Shown one piece after another: positions 1 to 9,285 of a stretch of DNA of 9,979 nucleotides. Both the position numbers and the translations under genes were made by a program. The stretch's first letter is position 1. Every line of letters begins with the position of its first letter. The notes below the pieces were generated by a model. That model made no database searches, had not been told where the DNA came from, and worked only from the letters and a program-made list of their open reading frames with translations. Source of the DNA: Acidimicrobiaceae bacterium (GTDB lineage: Bacteria; Actinomycetota; Acidimicrobiia; Acidimicrobiales; RAAP-2); NCBI GenBank assembly GCA_003131665.1, contig PKWA01000145.1:1-9979 (forward strand), read 5' to 3'.

Positions 1-530
1 TTCCCGCTGTCGTATACTGCGAAGGCGTCGCGCCGTTACCCGTCGCGGTGAACGCCAAGGAATTTCGCAGCGCCGTCTCGGGCGACCAGGGCCTCAACTC
101 TCTGATCACTCTTGAGGCCGACGGCCAGAGTTACACCGTGATGGCCAGAGAGATACAGCGCCACCCGGTGCGCGGCACCGTTGCCCACGTGGACTTTCAG
201 GTCGTGGACCCCAATCAAGCGGTCCTGGCCGAAGTGCCCCTGCACATCATCGGTGACGCCGTCGAGGTGCGCCACGCCGACTGGGAAGTCGATCAACAGA
301 TGTTCAACATCGAAGTCAGGACCCGACCGGACCAGATTCCGAACTTCATCGAAGTGGACATCTCTGAGTTGACCGTCGGCGCAGCTATCCACGTGAGTGA
401 CCTCATACTGCCCAAGGGCGTCGAGGTCACCGCCGACCCGGGCGCGTCGGTTGTAGCGACCCACCCCGGACGCACCGCCGCCGTGGTCGTCAAGCCGGTC
501 GCTGTCGTCGACGAAGTTCCTGCGGAGTAG
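1..530 (+). CDS. rplY: 50S ribosomal protein L25, CTC/TL5 type (5' partial)
   Basis: Ribosomal protein L25 of the long CTC type binds 5S rRNA in the central protuberance of the large subunit. The gene begins before the window. The frame is open from position 3, and its first residues, PAVVYCEGVAPLPVAV, match the beta strand that follows the N-terminal 'GxxPAVVYG' motif of the family. The GTG at 48 is therefore an internal valine, not the start. The L25 domain continues through 'GLNSLITL' and 'REIQRHPVRGTVAHVDF', and that second motif is the family hallmark. The C-terminal TL5/CTC beta domain follows, with 'IPNFIEVDISEL' and 'IHVSDLILPKGV' as recognisable elements. It ends in a short Val-rich tail and a TAG stop. 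About 175 residues are visible; perhaps 15-25 N-terminal residues are missing, judging from the family. The pth start lies 6 nt downstream, as is common for the rplY-pth pair. Confidence 0.95.
   Translation, partial: PAVVYCEGVAPLPVAVNAKEFRSAVSGDQGLNSLITLEADGQSYTVMAREIQRHPVRGTVAHVDFQVVDPNQAVLAEVPLHIIGDAVEVRHADWEVDQQMFNIEVRTRPDQIPNFIEVDISELTVGAAIHVSDLILPKGVEVTADPGASVVATHPGRTAAVVVKPVAVVDEVPAE
524..527 (+). promoter_or_regulatory. Shine-Dalgarno for pth
   Basis: GGAG lies 9 nt upstream of the GTG at 537 and overlaps the last codons of rplY. It supports GTG 537 as the pth start. No other ATG, GTG or TTG in frame would keep the first beta strand of Pth. Confidence 0.55.
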
Positions 531-536
531 TTCGTC

Positions 537-1154
537 GTGGCGCTGCGGCGCGCTCGCGAACACGACCGGCGAGGCGCGAAGAGCACGCTGCTCATCGTGG
601 GCCTCGCCAATCCCGGCCCCGAGTACGAGGGGTCGCGTCACAACGTGGGCGCCGACGCGCTGCGTCTCGTGGCGCAACGTCGCGGGGGACAGCTAACCCT
701 CGAACGTCGTCAACGGGCTCTCAGCGTGACGTTGCCGACGCCGCGTGGTCCCGTCACCTTGGCGGTGCCTACGACGTTCATGAATGAGTCGGGCGCAGCC
801 ATCAAGCCTCTGCTTCGTCGCACTTCGATCGACGATCTCACCAAGCTCGTGATCGTGCACGACGAACTCGACCTCGAACCCGGGCGTCTTCAGTTGAGGC
901 TGGGGGGCGGACTGGCCGGTCACAACGGACTTCGCTCGATCGCTCAGACCCTCGGCACTCAGGAATTCGCTCGACTTCGCATCGGTATCGGCAAACCACC
1001 CAGCAAGGAGCAGGGCGCCGATTACGTCCTTCGCCGACCCACGGGCGCGCGACGTGAGGCGCAGAGCGTCGACGTCGCACTCGCGGCCGACGCGATCGAG
1101 ATGGTCATGGACTACGACTTCGAAGAGGCCCGGCGTCGTGTGAACGGCTCGTGA
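537..1154 (+). CDS. pth: Peptidyl-tRNA hydrolase
   Basis: Cytoplasmic Pth cleaves the ester bond of peptidyl-tRNAs that drop off stalled ribosomes and so recycles tRNA. All family signatures are present in the 205 residues: 'GLANPGPEYEGSRHNVG' (22-38), 'PTTFMNESG' (78-86), 'HDELDLEPG' (108-116), 'GHNGLRSI' (128-135) and 'FARLRIGIGKP'. By alignment with E. coli Pth, the active-site residues are Asn25 (N10), His35 (H20, catalytic), Asn83 (N68), Asp109 (D93) and Asn130 (N114), and all are kept. The GTG at 537 is the only reasonable start. It gives a basic N-terminal extension of about 16 residues ahead of the usual 'LIVGLxNPG'. The gene is in the same reading frame as rplY, separated from it by one TAG and two codons. 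Its TGA overlaps the GTG of mfd (GTGA), which suggests translational coupling. Confidence 0.96.
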   Translation: MALRRAREHDRRGAKSTLLIVGLANPGPEYEGSRHNVGADALRLVAQRRGGQLTLERRQRALSVTLPTPRGPVTLAVPTTFMNESGAAIKPLLRRTSIDDLTKLVIVHDELDLEPGRLQLRLGGGLAGHNGLRSIAQTLGTQEFARLRIGIGKPPSKEQGADYVLRRPTGARREAQSVDVALAADAIEMVMDYDFEEARRRVNGS

Positions 1155-4100
1155 GCGAATCGACCGGGCTTCGCCGAGTTCTCGAACGGGTCGCATCCAC
1201 CCTTCGCTCGTCGGTGGCCTCCGGATCGTTCGTTCCGTCGAGTTACGCCACTCCGCTCGCCATCGCGGCGCTCGCGATTGAAGTTCCACTCGTCGTCGCG
1301 GTCACCGCGACGTCGAGCGACGCCGAACAGGTGCGAGACGCGCTCGTCGCGTGGCTCGGCGAACGTGAAGTCGCGCTCTGGCCGGGCTGGGACACGCACC
1401 CGCTCGAACGAGTAAGCCCCGACAGCCAGGTCATGGCGATGCGCGCCTTGCTGCGCTGGCAGATTGGTGAGGGGACGGCACCGCGAGTCATCGTCGCCTC
1501 GGCCCGATCGATCGCGCAACTGCTGTCACCCGAGCCGCTGCGAGAGCCGTACGTCTTGCGCCGGGGCAGTGAGGTTAACCGTGACGAATTCGTCGCGGGA
1601 CTCGTCGCCATGGGCTATCGCCGCGAGCACTTGGTAGAACACCGGGCCGAGATCGCCGTGCGCGGGGGCATCGTGGATGTCTGGCCGGCACAGAACGACG
1701 AGCCGCTTCGCCTCGACTTCTTCGGTGACGAGGTCGAGCGATTGACAGTGTTCGATATCGCGACCCAACGTTCGACGCACGACCTCGACGAGGCCGTCAT
1801 CGCGCCGGCACGCGAATGGTTGCCAGGCGAAGCCACGCGCCAACGCGCCGAGGCAATGTCGAGGAGTGAGCCGTGGGCCTCGGCGACCTTCGATCGTCTG
1901 GCGACGGGACAGCTCTTCGACGGTATGGAAGGTTGGATGGGTCTGTTCGTCGACGAGGCTCGCACGCTGCTCGACGAGACGAGCAACGCTCAACTCGTCG
2001 TGGTCGAGCCCGAGCGAGTTCGCACCCGTCTGCACGACTTACTCGACGAGGAGCGCGAGCTCACCGACGTCGTCGCGGCCACGTGGCGCGCGAGCGGGAC
2101 CGTGCCGCTGTTGCACTTGGCCTACGACGAGGTGCTCGCCGGAAAGATCGACATCGCCTTGGAGACGAGCGCCAGTTCCCTTGGCGCGACGGGGGAGATC
2201 ACCTCGCCGCCGCCGGTTCAAGGCGACGCGGCGCGCATCGCCGCGCACGTGCGAGGTTGGACGAAGGGACGCCGCGGCGTCGTGTTGACCTCCACTCCCG
2301 GGGCGATTGAGCGCATGGCCGAGCAGTTGCGCGCCGAGGGTCTCGACGTGACGAGTGACCCCCGTCACGTCCTCGAGGCGCGAATCAGCGTGCTCGAGAG
2401 TTCGCTGCCAGCGGGCTTCATGCTCGACGACCCTGAGGTGGTGGTCTGGAGTGAGAGTGACCTCACGGGTCGGCGAAGCCAGCGACGAGCGTCGCGCACG
2501 AGAGCGCGCAGCGTGGACGGGTTCTTTGATGACCTGGCGGTCGGCAGTTACGTCGTGCACCGTCAACACGGTGTGGCTCAGTTCTCGGGGACCACGACGC
2601 GTGCGATCAATGGGGTGACCCGGGACTACCTGATTCTCCAGTTCAAGGACGGGCGCAGCTACTGGCCCACCGAACAGATCGATGCATTGACGCCCTACAC
2701 CGGCGGCGACGGTCCCGCGCTCTCGCGCTTGGGCGGCGCCGAGTGGCAAAAGACCCGCGCGAAAGCTCGTGCCGCAGCGTTTTTGGTGGCTCAAGAGCTC
2801 GTTGATCTCTATCGACTGCGCAGCGTCGCGGAAGGTCACGCCTTCAGCCCCGACACGGCGTGGCAACGAGAGATGGAAGAGCTCTTTCCCTATACGCTCA
2901 CCTCCGACCAGGCCCAAGCCATCATCGACGTCAAGTCCGACATGGAGTCGCCACGTCCGATGGACCGACTGATCTGCGCCGATGTCGGCTTTGGCAAAAC
3001 CGAGATCGCACTGCGTGCCGTCTTCAAGGCCGTCCAGGACAACACGCAAGCGGCCATCTTGGTGCCCACTACACTCCTCGCGAGCCAGCACTACGCCACG
3101 TTCAGCGAACGATTCGCCGGTTTTCCCATCAAGGTGGCGCTCCTTAGTCGGTTCGTCGACGAGGCCGAGACCAAGTCCACACTGGCCGGACTCGCCGATG
3201 GATCGATCGATGTCGTCATCGGCACCCACCGGCTCCTCAGCGACACCGTGTCGTTTAAGCGCCTCGGTCTGCTCGTGGTGGACGAGGAGCAGCGCTTTGG
3301 CGTGCAACACAAAGAGTCGATCAAGACCCGCGCGGTGGGGGTCGACGTGTTGACCTTGAGCGCCAGTCCGATTCCTCGCACGCTCGAGATGGCCTTTACC
3401 GGCATCCGTGACCTCTCGATGATCACGACGCCGCCGGCCGATCGCCGCCCGATCTTGACCCACGTGGGTGAGTACAACGAAGCGGCCGTGATCGAAGCGG
3501 TGCGCCGCGAGTTGCTTCGAGAGGGCCAGATCTTCTTCGTTCACAATCGGGTGTCCGACATCGATCAGGCCGCGAAGCGTCTCGGCCAGCTGGTGCCCGA
3601 CGCGAGGATCGCCATCGCGCACGGTCAGATGGACGAGGGCACCCTCGAGCGAGTGATGATCGACTTCTGGCAGCGTCGCTACGACGTGTTGGTGTGCACG
3701 ACGATCGTCGAGTCGGGCATCGACCTGCCCTCGGTGAACACGCTCATCGTGGACCGATCTGAACGCCTGGGCTTGGGTCAGTTGCACCAGTTGCGCGGGC
3801 GCGTGGGGCGAAGTGGACAGCGGGCCTACGCCTACTTGTTCCACCCCGTCGATCAAGTGCTCTCCGAGACCGCCTACGAGCGCCTACGCACGATCGGCGA
3901 CAACACCGCTCTCGGAAGTGGCTTCAAGATCGCCATGCGAGATCTCGAGATTCGTGGGGCGGGCAATCTCTTAGGTCACGACCAGTCCGGTCCGGTGGCG
4001 GCCGTGGGTTACGACCTCTACGTCCAGCTAGTGGCCGAGGCCGTCGCGGACGCGAAGGGTTTTCACGTACCCGAGGTGGTACCGATCACCCTGGACGTGC

Positions 4101-4546
4101 CCGGAGAAGCGCATTTGCCCAAGGAGTACGTCGAAGCCGACGACGCCCGTCTGGAGGCCTATCGCCGTTTGGCCGGGGTCACCACGCTCGAGGAGCTGAA
4201 CGACCTACGACACGAGTGGATCGACCGTTACGGCGCACTACCGCTGCCAACCATCGGACTCTTAGAACTGGCGCAACTTCGTCTGGTCTGTCTCGACTAC
4301 GGCGTCTCGTCAGTCAAGGTCCTTCCCGCGCGAGTTGGCGTTCGATCAAAGCCGCAGTTGAGAGTGGTTCCGTTGTCCTTGAGCCTGAGCCAACAGTTGC
4401 GCCTTCGTCGCGCGTACGGCTCCAACGCGTACAACGACACGACCAAAGAGCTTCGTCTCGAACTCGCCGCCAGCGCGGTGACGTCGCGCTCGATTCTCGC
4501 AATACTCGAGGAAGTGAACGCGCGTTCGGTTGAGCCCGAAGAGTGA
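1151..4546 (+). CDS. mfd: Transcription-repair coupling factor Mfd
   Basis: Mfd is a DNA translocase that pushes stalled RNA polymerase off DNA lesions and recruits UvrA. The 1131 residues are close to the family length (E. coli 1148). The N-terminal UvrB-like module shows 'RGGIVDVWP' (about 171-179) and 'FFGDEVE' (190-196). The RNA-polymerase-interacting domain begins at 'VGSYVVHRQHGVAQF' (464). The RecG-like helicase core carries Walker A 'ADVGFGKTE' (Lys616, Thr617), Walker B 'DEEQRFG' (711-717), motif III 'LSASPIPRTL' (736-745), 'HGQMDE' (824-829), 'TTIVESGIDLP' (850-860) and 'QLHQLRGRVGRS' (877-888). The C-terminal D7 domain, which in E. coli masks UvrA binding, starts near 978. Motif III reads SAS where SAT or TAT is usual, a conservative change. 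The GTG start overlaps pth by 4 nt and has no clear Shine-Dalgarno, so it is probably coupled to pth. Confidence 0.97.
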   Translation: MSESTGLRRVLERVASTLRSSVASGSFVPSSYATPLAIAALAIEVPLVVAVTATSSDAEQVRDALVAWLGEREVALWPGWDTHPLERVSPDSQVMAMRALLRWQIGEGTAPRVIVASARSIAQLLSPEPLREPYVLRRGSEVNRDEFVAGLVAMGYRREHLVEHRAEIAVRGGIVDVWPAQNDEPLRLDFFGDEVERLTVFDIATQRSTHDLDEAVIAPAREWLPGEATRQRAEAMSRSEPWASATFDRLATGQLFDGMEGWMGLFVDEARTLLDETSNAQLVVVEPERVRTRLHDLLDEERELTDVVAATWRASGTVPLLHLAYDEVLAGKIDIALETSASSLGATGEITSPPPVQGDAARIAAHVRGWTKGRRGVVLTSTPGAIERMAEQLRAEGLDVTSDPRHVLEARISVLESSLPAGFMLDDPEVVVWSESDLTGRRSQRRASRTRARSVDGFFDDLAVGSYVVHRQHGVAQFSGTTTRAINGVTRDYLILQFKDGRSYWPTEQIDALTPYTGGDGPALSRLGGAEWQKTRAKARAAAFLVAQELVDLYRLRSVAEGHAFSPDTAWQREMEELFPYTLTSDQAQAIIDVKSDMESPRPMDRLICADVGFGKTEIALRAVFKAVQDNTQAAILVPTTLLASQHYATFSERFAGFPIKVALLSRFVDEAETKSTLAGLADGSIDVVIGTHRLLSDTVSFKRLGLLVVDEEQRFGVQHKESIKTRAVGVDVLTLSASPIPRTLEMAFTGIRDLSMITTPPADRRPILTHVGEYNEAAVIEAVRRELLREGQIFFVHNRVSDIDQAAKRLGQLVPDARIAIAHGQMDEGTLERVMIDFWQRRYDVLVCTTIVESGIDLPSVNTLIVDRSERLGLGQLHQLRGRVGRSGQRAYAYLFHPVDQVLSETAYERLRTIGDNTALGSGFKIAMRDLEIRGAGNLLGHDQSGPVAAVGYDLYVQLVAEAVADAKGFHVPEVVPITLDVPGEAHLPKEYVEADDARLEAYRRLAGVTTLEELNDLRHEWIDRYGALPLPTIGLLELAQLRLVCLDYGVSSVKVLPARVGVRSKPQLRVVPLSLSLSQQLRLRRAYGSNAYNDTTKELRLELAASAVTSRSILAILEEVNARSVEPEE

Positions 4547-4557
4547 TTCGTTAAGAT
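4530..4557 (+). promoter_or_regulatory. Candidate promoter for a leaderless transcript of the SurA-like gene
   Basis: A TTGAGC hexamer (4530-4535) that shares TTGA with the -35 consensus is separated by 16 nt from TAAGAT (4552-4557). The latter fits the actinobacterial -10 pattern TAnnnT. Six bases (ACGAAA) then precede the GTG at 4564, so transcription would start at or next to the start codon. The gene has no Shine-Dalgarno, and leaderless mRNAs of this geometry are common in actinobacteria. The match is by eye only, and chance is possible in a 17-nt gap. Confidence 0.45.
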
Positions 4558-4563
4558 ACGAAA

Positions 4564-5649
4564 GTGCGTCGCCTGGTAGCCCTGTTCGTCATTGCGCTGA
4601 TTGGGGCGGGCATCTATGGACTCAGCGGATCGTCCTCGGGCATCACCGTTAACAACACCTCCATTTCGGGCGTGACGTTTCGTTCCGAGTTGAGCGCCAT
4701 CTCTCACGACAACACGCTCCAGTGTTTCATCACGGCCCTCGAACCGACGAACTACGCACCGGGCGCGGGCGGGTACTCGATCATGGCCGCCGGCGCGGCG
4801 GCGTGGGCGAACTTGCGGGTGGAGGGCCTCGCCATCGACCAGTACGTGACTCGAGTGTTGAAGTACCGACCCACCACGAGCGAACTGGCCCAAGCCAAGT
4901 CCTCACTGGAGGGCGAGATGACTCAACAGGCCAGCGCGAACTCGCTGACCTGCCCGGGAACCTCGTCCGCCGCGCTCGCCGCGATGCCCAAAGAGATGCG
5001 TACGGCCGAAATCGAAGCCCAGGCGACGTCGCTCTACTTGGTGAGCAAGTTGAAGAAGGCGGTGCCCTTGACGACTGCCTCGATGAGGAGTTACTACGCG
5101 GCGCACACCTCGAACTACGACACGCTCTGTGTCTCGATTGCGCTGGTCTTGCCCGCCGACATCAGCGCCTTCGCGAAGTCCCAGTCCGCGGGCCAGAGCA
5201 TGGTCTCGCTCGTGATGGAGTACTCCAAGGATCCATCGGCCGCGACCGGCGGCACCTACGGTTGTTACCCGCCGAGCAGCGCTTCGTACGCCAGCGTGCG
5301 CGCCGACGTGACGTCGTTGGCACTCGACACGTTTCCTGCGACGCCCCAGGTCATTAGTTACAACGGCGCGACCTACGGGCTCTACGTCGCCGTGACCAAA
5401 CGCACGGTCACGCCCTATAGCAAGGCCGCCGCGTTGGTCTTGAGCGACCTGCGCACCGTCAACGCCTCGTCGGCCAACAAAGTGAAGAACAGTCTGTTGT
5501 TCGCCGCCGCCGTGCACGTGGACCCGGCGTTTGGGCGATGGGGACTGAACACCACCGGACCGCAAGTCTTCGCACCGGCCACGCCCCTCAAAGGTGACGT
5601 GATTGGACCGACAAAGCTCAGCGCTTCTGGTTCGTCCACGTATAAGTGA
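4564..5649 (+). CDS. SurA-like extracytoplasmic protein with degenerate parvulin domain
   Basis: Likely an envelope folding or chaperone protein of the SurA/PrsA type. The start is Arg-Arg followed by a hydrophobic stretch (about 4-20), so it is exported or membrane-anchored. There is no lipobox cysteine, unlike LpqU or PrsA lipoproteins. Residues 28-175 resemble the helical SurA N-terminal region, opening 'VNNTSISGVTFRSEL'. Residues 183-290 follow the parvulin pattern: 'MRSYYAAHTSNYDTL', 'YSKDPSAATGGTYG' (220-233), then 'YGLYVAVTKRT' and a closing helix. The tail 'VHVDPAFGRWG' resembles the C-terminus of actinobacterial SurA-like proteins encoded beside mazG. The two histidines expected in active parvulins are absent (Ile192 and Leu273 occupy the sites by my alignment), so isomerase activity is doubtful. 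Four cysteines (54, 130, 189, 234) could form disulfides outside the cell. An in-frame TAA at 4552 fixes GTG 4564 as the first possible start. It overlaps mazG by 4 nt. Confidence 0.75.
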   Translation: MRRLVALFVIALIGAGIYGLSGSSSGITVNNTSISGVTFRSELSAISHDNTLQCFITALEPTNYAPGAGGYSIMAAGAAAWANLRVEGLAIDQYVTRVLKYRPTTSELAQAKSSLEGEMTQQASANSLTCPGTSSAALAAMPKEMRTAEIEAQATSLYLVSKLKKAVPLTTASMRSYYAAHTSNYDTLCVSIALVLPADISAFAKSQSAGQSMVSLVMEYSKDPSAATGGTYGCYPPSSASYASVRADVTSLALDTFPATPQVISYNGATYGLYVAVTKRTVTPYSKAAALVLSDLRTVNASSANKVKNSLLFAAAVHVDPAFGRWGLNTTGPQVFAPATPLKGDVIGPTKLSASGSSTYK

Positions 5650-7028
5650 AACCCGTCGTACGCGTCGTAGGACTCGGGCCGGGAGCCCTTGATCAGGTCA
5701 CGTTTCGCACGATGGCCCTCATGAAGGAGTCGCCGGCGGTGCGCCTACGCACTCGCCAACATCCCAGCGCTGCCCCCTTTGGCGATGTCGAGAGCTATGA
5801 CGAGTGGTACGAACGCGCCGACACTTTCGACGCGCTCTATCTGGCGATCGTTGACGACCTCGTGGCGCTCGCCACCGCGTCACCGACCCACGAAGTCGTC
5901 TACGCCGTCCCGGGATCACCGAACGTCGCCGAGCGAACCGTGGAACTGTTGCGCGAACGCAACGACGTCATCACGATCGCCGAGCCGGCGGTCTCGGTGA
6001 TTGACGTTGTATGCGCAACACTTGGACGTGATCCCATGAGCGCGGGTCTGCGCGTAGTGGACGCGCTGGGTTCGAGTGAGAACCTTCGCGGCCCCGGCCC
6101 GCTGCTCATGTTGCAGACTTACGCACCCGAGGTATTGGCCAGCGTCGCCGATCGCCTGCCTGCACAGACCGAGGTGACCGTCTTGCATCACCTAGGACTC
6201 GACGACGAGCTCGTCACGACGCTACGCGCCTTCGAGCTCGCCTCATTCGCCCAGGCCGACCATCTGACCTCGCTCTGGGTCGAGAGTTTGCGCAGCACCG
6301 GTGACGCGATGGACGATCTCGTTTCTTTCATGAAGCGACTTCGCGCCGAATGCCCCTGGGACCAAGAACAGACTCACGCCTCGTTGACTCGCCATCTCCT
6401 CGAAGAGGCCTACGAGACGCTCGACGCATTGGACACGTTGATCCGTGTTGACGCCGAAGGACATAACGATCAGGCGGCCATTGAGCACGTCCAAGAAGAA
6501 CTCGGTGATCTCCTCTTTCAAATCGTCTTTCACGCTGAACTCTTCGACGAGGAGGGCCACTTTAATTTCGCCTCCGTGGCCGATACCGTTCGCCACAAAC
6601 TGATCGGTCGCCATCCGCACGTCTTTGGTGACGTGAAAGTCTCTGACGCCAACGACGTAGCGACGCTCTGGGAGGCCCTCAAGCAGAAGGAGAAGGGCCG
6701 CGAGAGTGTCACCGACGGCGTCGCGTGGCAACTTCCGGCTCTCACGCTGTACACGAAGCTTCTTCATAAGGCGCTGTTAGTTGAGGCGAGCGTGGAAGAA
6801 GCTGAGGCGGCGCGCCAGCGCGCGCTGAGCGCACTGCGTGCGCTCGTGCTAGATGAACGACCGGTCCGTGACGCGAAGTCCTCAGTGGTGGTAGATGACG
6901 CGTGGGGCGACGCGCTCAGCGCACTGGTCACGGCCGCTCAATTCGCCGGAGTCGACTTAGAAGGAGTGCTGCGCGAGCGCGCGATGAATCTACGCGACGC
7001 GATCCGCGAGAAGGAAGCGCTGGCGTGA
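5646..7028 (+). CDS. mazG: Tetrapyrrole-methylase-like / MazG nucleotide pyrophosphohydrolase, YabN type
   Basis: MazG hydrolyses NTPs or dNTPs to monophosphates and pyrophosphate and is linked to nucleotide-pool cleaning and stress. The 460 residues have the two-domain layout of Bacillus YabN. Residues 1-215 form a tetrapyrrole (corrin/porphyrin) methylase-type domain with 'VVGLGPG' (7-13) and 'VVYAVPGSPNVAERTV' (84-99), which bind S-adenosylmethionine in that family. Its substrate is not known for YabN-type fusions. Residues 217-460 are MazG: 'CPWDQEQTHASL' (236-247), metal-binding 'EEAYE' (Glu253, Glu254, Glu257), 'EELGD' (284-288) and 'RRHPHVF'-like 'GRHPHVFGDV' (321-330). A second MazG repeat follows but keeps only 'WGDALSALV' (420-428) and lacks the paired glutamates, so it is probably non-catalytic. 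The GTG start overlaps the upstream stop (GTGA), with no Shine-Dalgarno. Confidence 0.93.
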   Translation: MKPVVRVVGLGPGALDQVTFRTMALMKESPAVRLRTRQHPSAAPFGDVESYDEWYERADTFDALYLAIVDDLVALATASPTHEVVYAVPGSPNVAERTVELLRERNDVITIAEPAVSVIDVVCATLGRDPMSAGLRVVDALGSSENLRGPGPLLMLQTYAPEVLASVADRLPAQTEVTVLHHLGLDDELVTTLRAFELASFAQADHLTSLWVESLRSTGDAMDDLVSFMKRLRAECPWDQEQTHASLTRHLLEEAYETLDALDTLIRVDAEGHNDQAAIEHVQEELGDLLFQIVFHAELFDEEGHFNFASVADTVRHKLIGRHPHVFGDVKVSDANDVATLWEALKQKEKGRESVTDGVAWQLPALTLYTKLLHKALLVEASVEEAEAARQRALSALRALVLDERPVRDAKSSVVVDDAWGDALSALVTAAQFAGVDLEGVLRERAMNLRDAIREKEALA

Positions 7029-7063
7029 CGCCAAAGGTCGCCTAGTAACGTTGTGTACGAACT

Positions 7064-8802
<1,739 letters not shown>

Positions 8803-8806
<4 letters not shown>

Positions 8807-9285
8807 GCTTTAAGGACGCGTCGCTCGACGACCTCACCGCCGTCGAATCACTTCTGGGCCGACCGCTGCAGGGAAGATTCGCCGTCGCCGTACGTCGCGT
8901 TGACGGCAGCCCCGTCGTGATTGAGAACGAGCCGCACTTGCGCGACGGCACGCCGATGCCCACGCTCTACTGGCTGGTCGACCCCGAACTGCGCGACGCC
9001 GTCAGTCGACTCGAAGGAGACGGGGGCGTGCACCGTTACGAAGACCTCGTGGACGAGGAGCAACTTAGAAGAACCCACGACGAGTACGCCCGGCGCCGGA
9101 CGTTGGCGACGGTGCGCACCAATCTCGTACAGGCCTCCGGCGGCGTCGGCGGCACTCGCGTGGGCGTGAAGTGTCTGCACGCGCACCTTGCGAACTACCT
9201 TGTCGGGGCGGACGATCCGGTCGGCGCGCTCGTTGCGGGCGAGCTGGACGTCAGTGATCTCGTAGTGCAAGACGTCCGTGGCTGA
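8803..9285 (+). CDS. DUF501 family protein
   Basis: A conserved actinobacterial family of unknown function, encoded almost always between the ftsB/divIC-like gene and ppx (Rv1025 in M. tuberculosis). The family pattern is visible in 160 residues: 'LLGRPLQGRFAVA' (17-29), 'PHLRDGTPMPTLYWLVDPEL' (44-63), 'RTHDEYARRR', and 'VKCLHAHLANYL' (122-133) followed by a Pro-Val-Gly segment. It is soluble, with no signal or membrane segment. It has only one cysteine (Cys124), whereas family members I recall carry cysteines near 'CPCG' and 'TCP' and at the C-terminus. The start is TTG 8803, which overlaps the upstream TGA (TTGA). An in-frame TGA at 8791 leaves only CTG 8797 as an alternative. The end overlaps the ppx-like start by 8 nt. 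Confidence 0.87.

Noticed and set aside
48..50. GTG as the start of rplY
   Set aside because: The frame is open upstream to position 3 and encodes the conserved 'PAVVY' segment of L25, so this GTG is internal.
36..677. A 213-codon - strand frame across rplY and pth
   Set aside because: It overlaps two well-supported genes, has no start signal or recognisable motif, and reads as a codon-bias shadow.
2039..3856. A 605-codon open frame on the - strand inside mfd
   Set aside because: It is antisense to the conserved helicase core, has the His/Asp/Arg/Val-rich composition of a high-GC shadow frame, matches no family I know, and mfd itself is unambiguous.
4564..4640. Lipoprotein signal on the SurA-like protein, as expected from LpqU/PrsA analogues
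   Set aside because: No cysteine occurs before residue 54, so there is no lipobox; it is a plain signal peptide or membrane anchor.
7021..7033. Inverted repeat TGGCG-TGA-CGCCA around the mazG stop codon
   Set aside because: The stem is only 5 bp and no T-run follows, so it is not a convincing terminator. Such short GC palindromes are expected by chance.
7025..7051. Possible eno promoter GTGACG-15 nt-TAACGT in the 46-nt gap
   Set aside because: The spacer is short and the -35 match weak. A separate eno promoter is plausible, but the sequence does not show it clearly.
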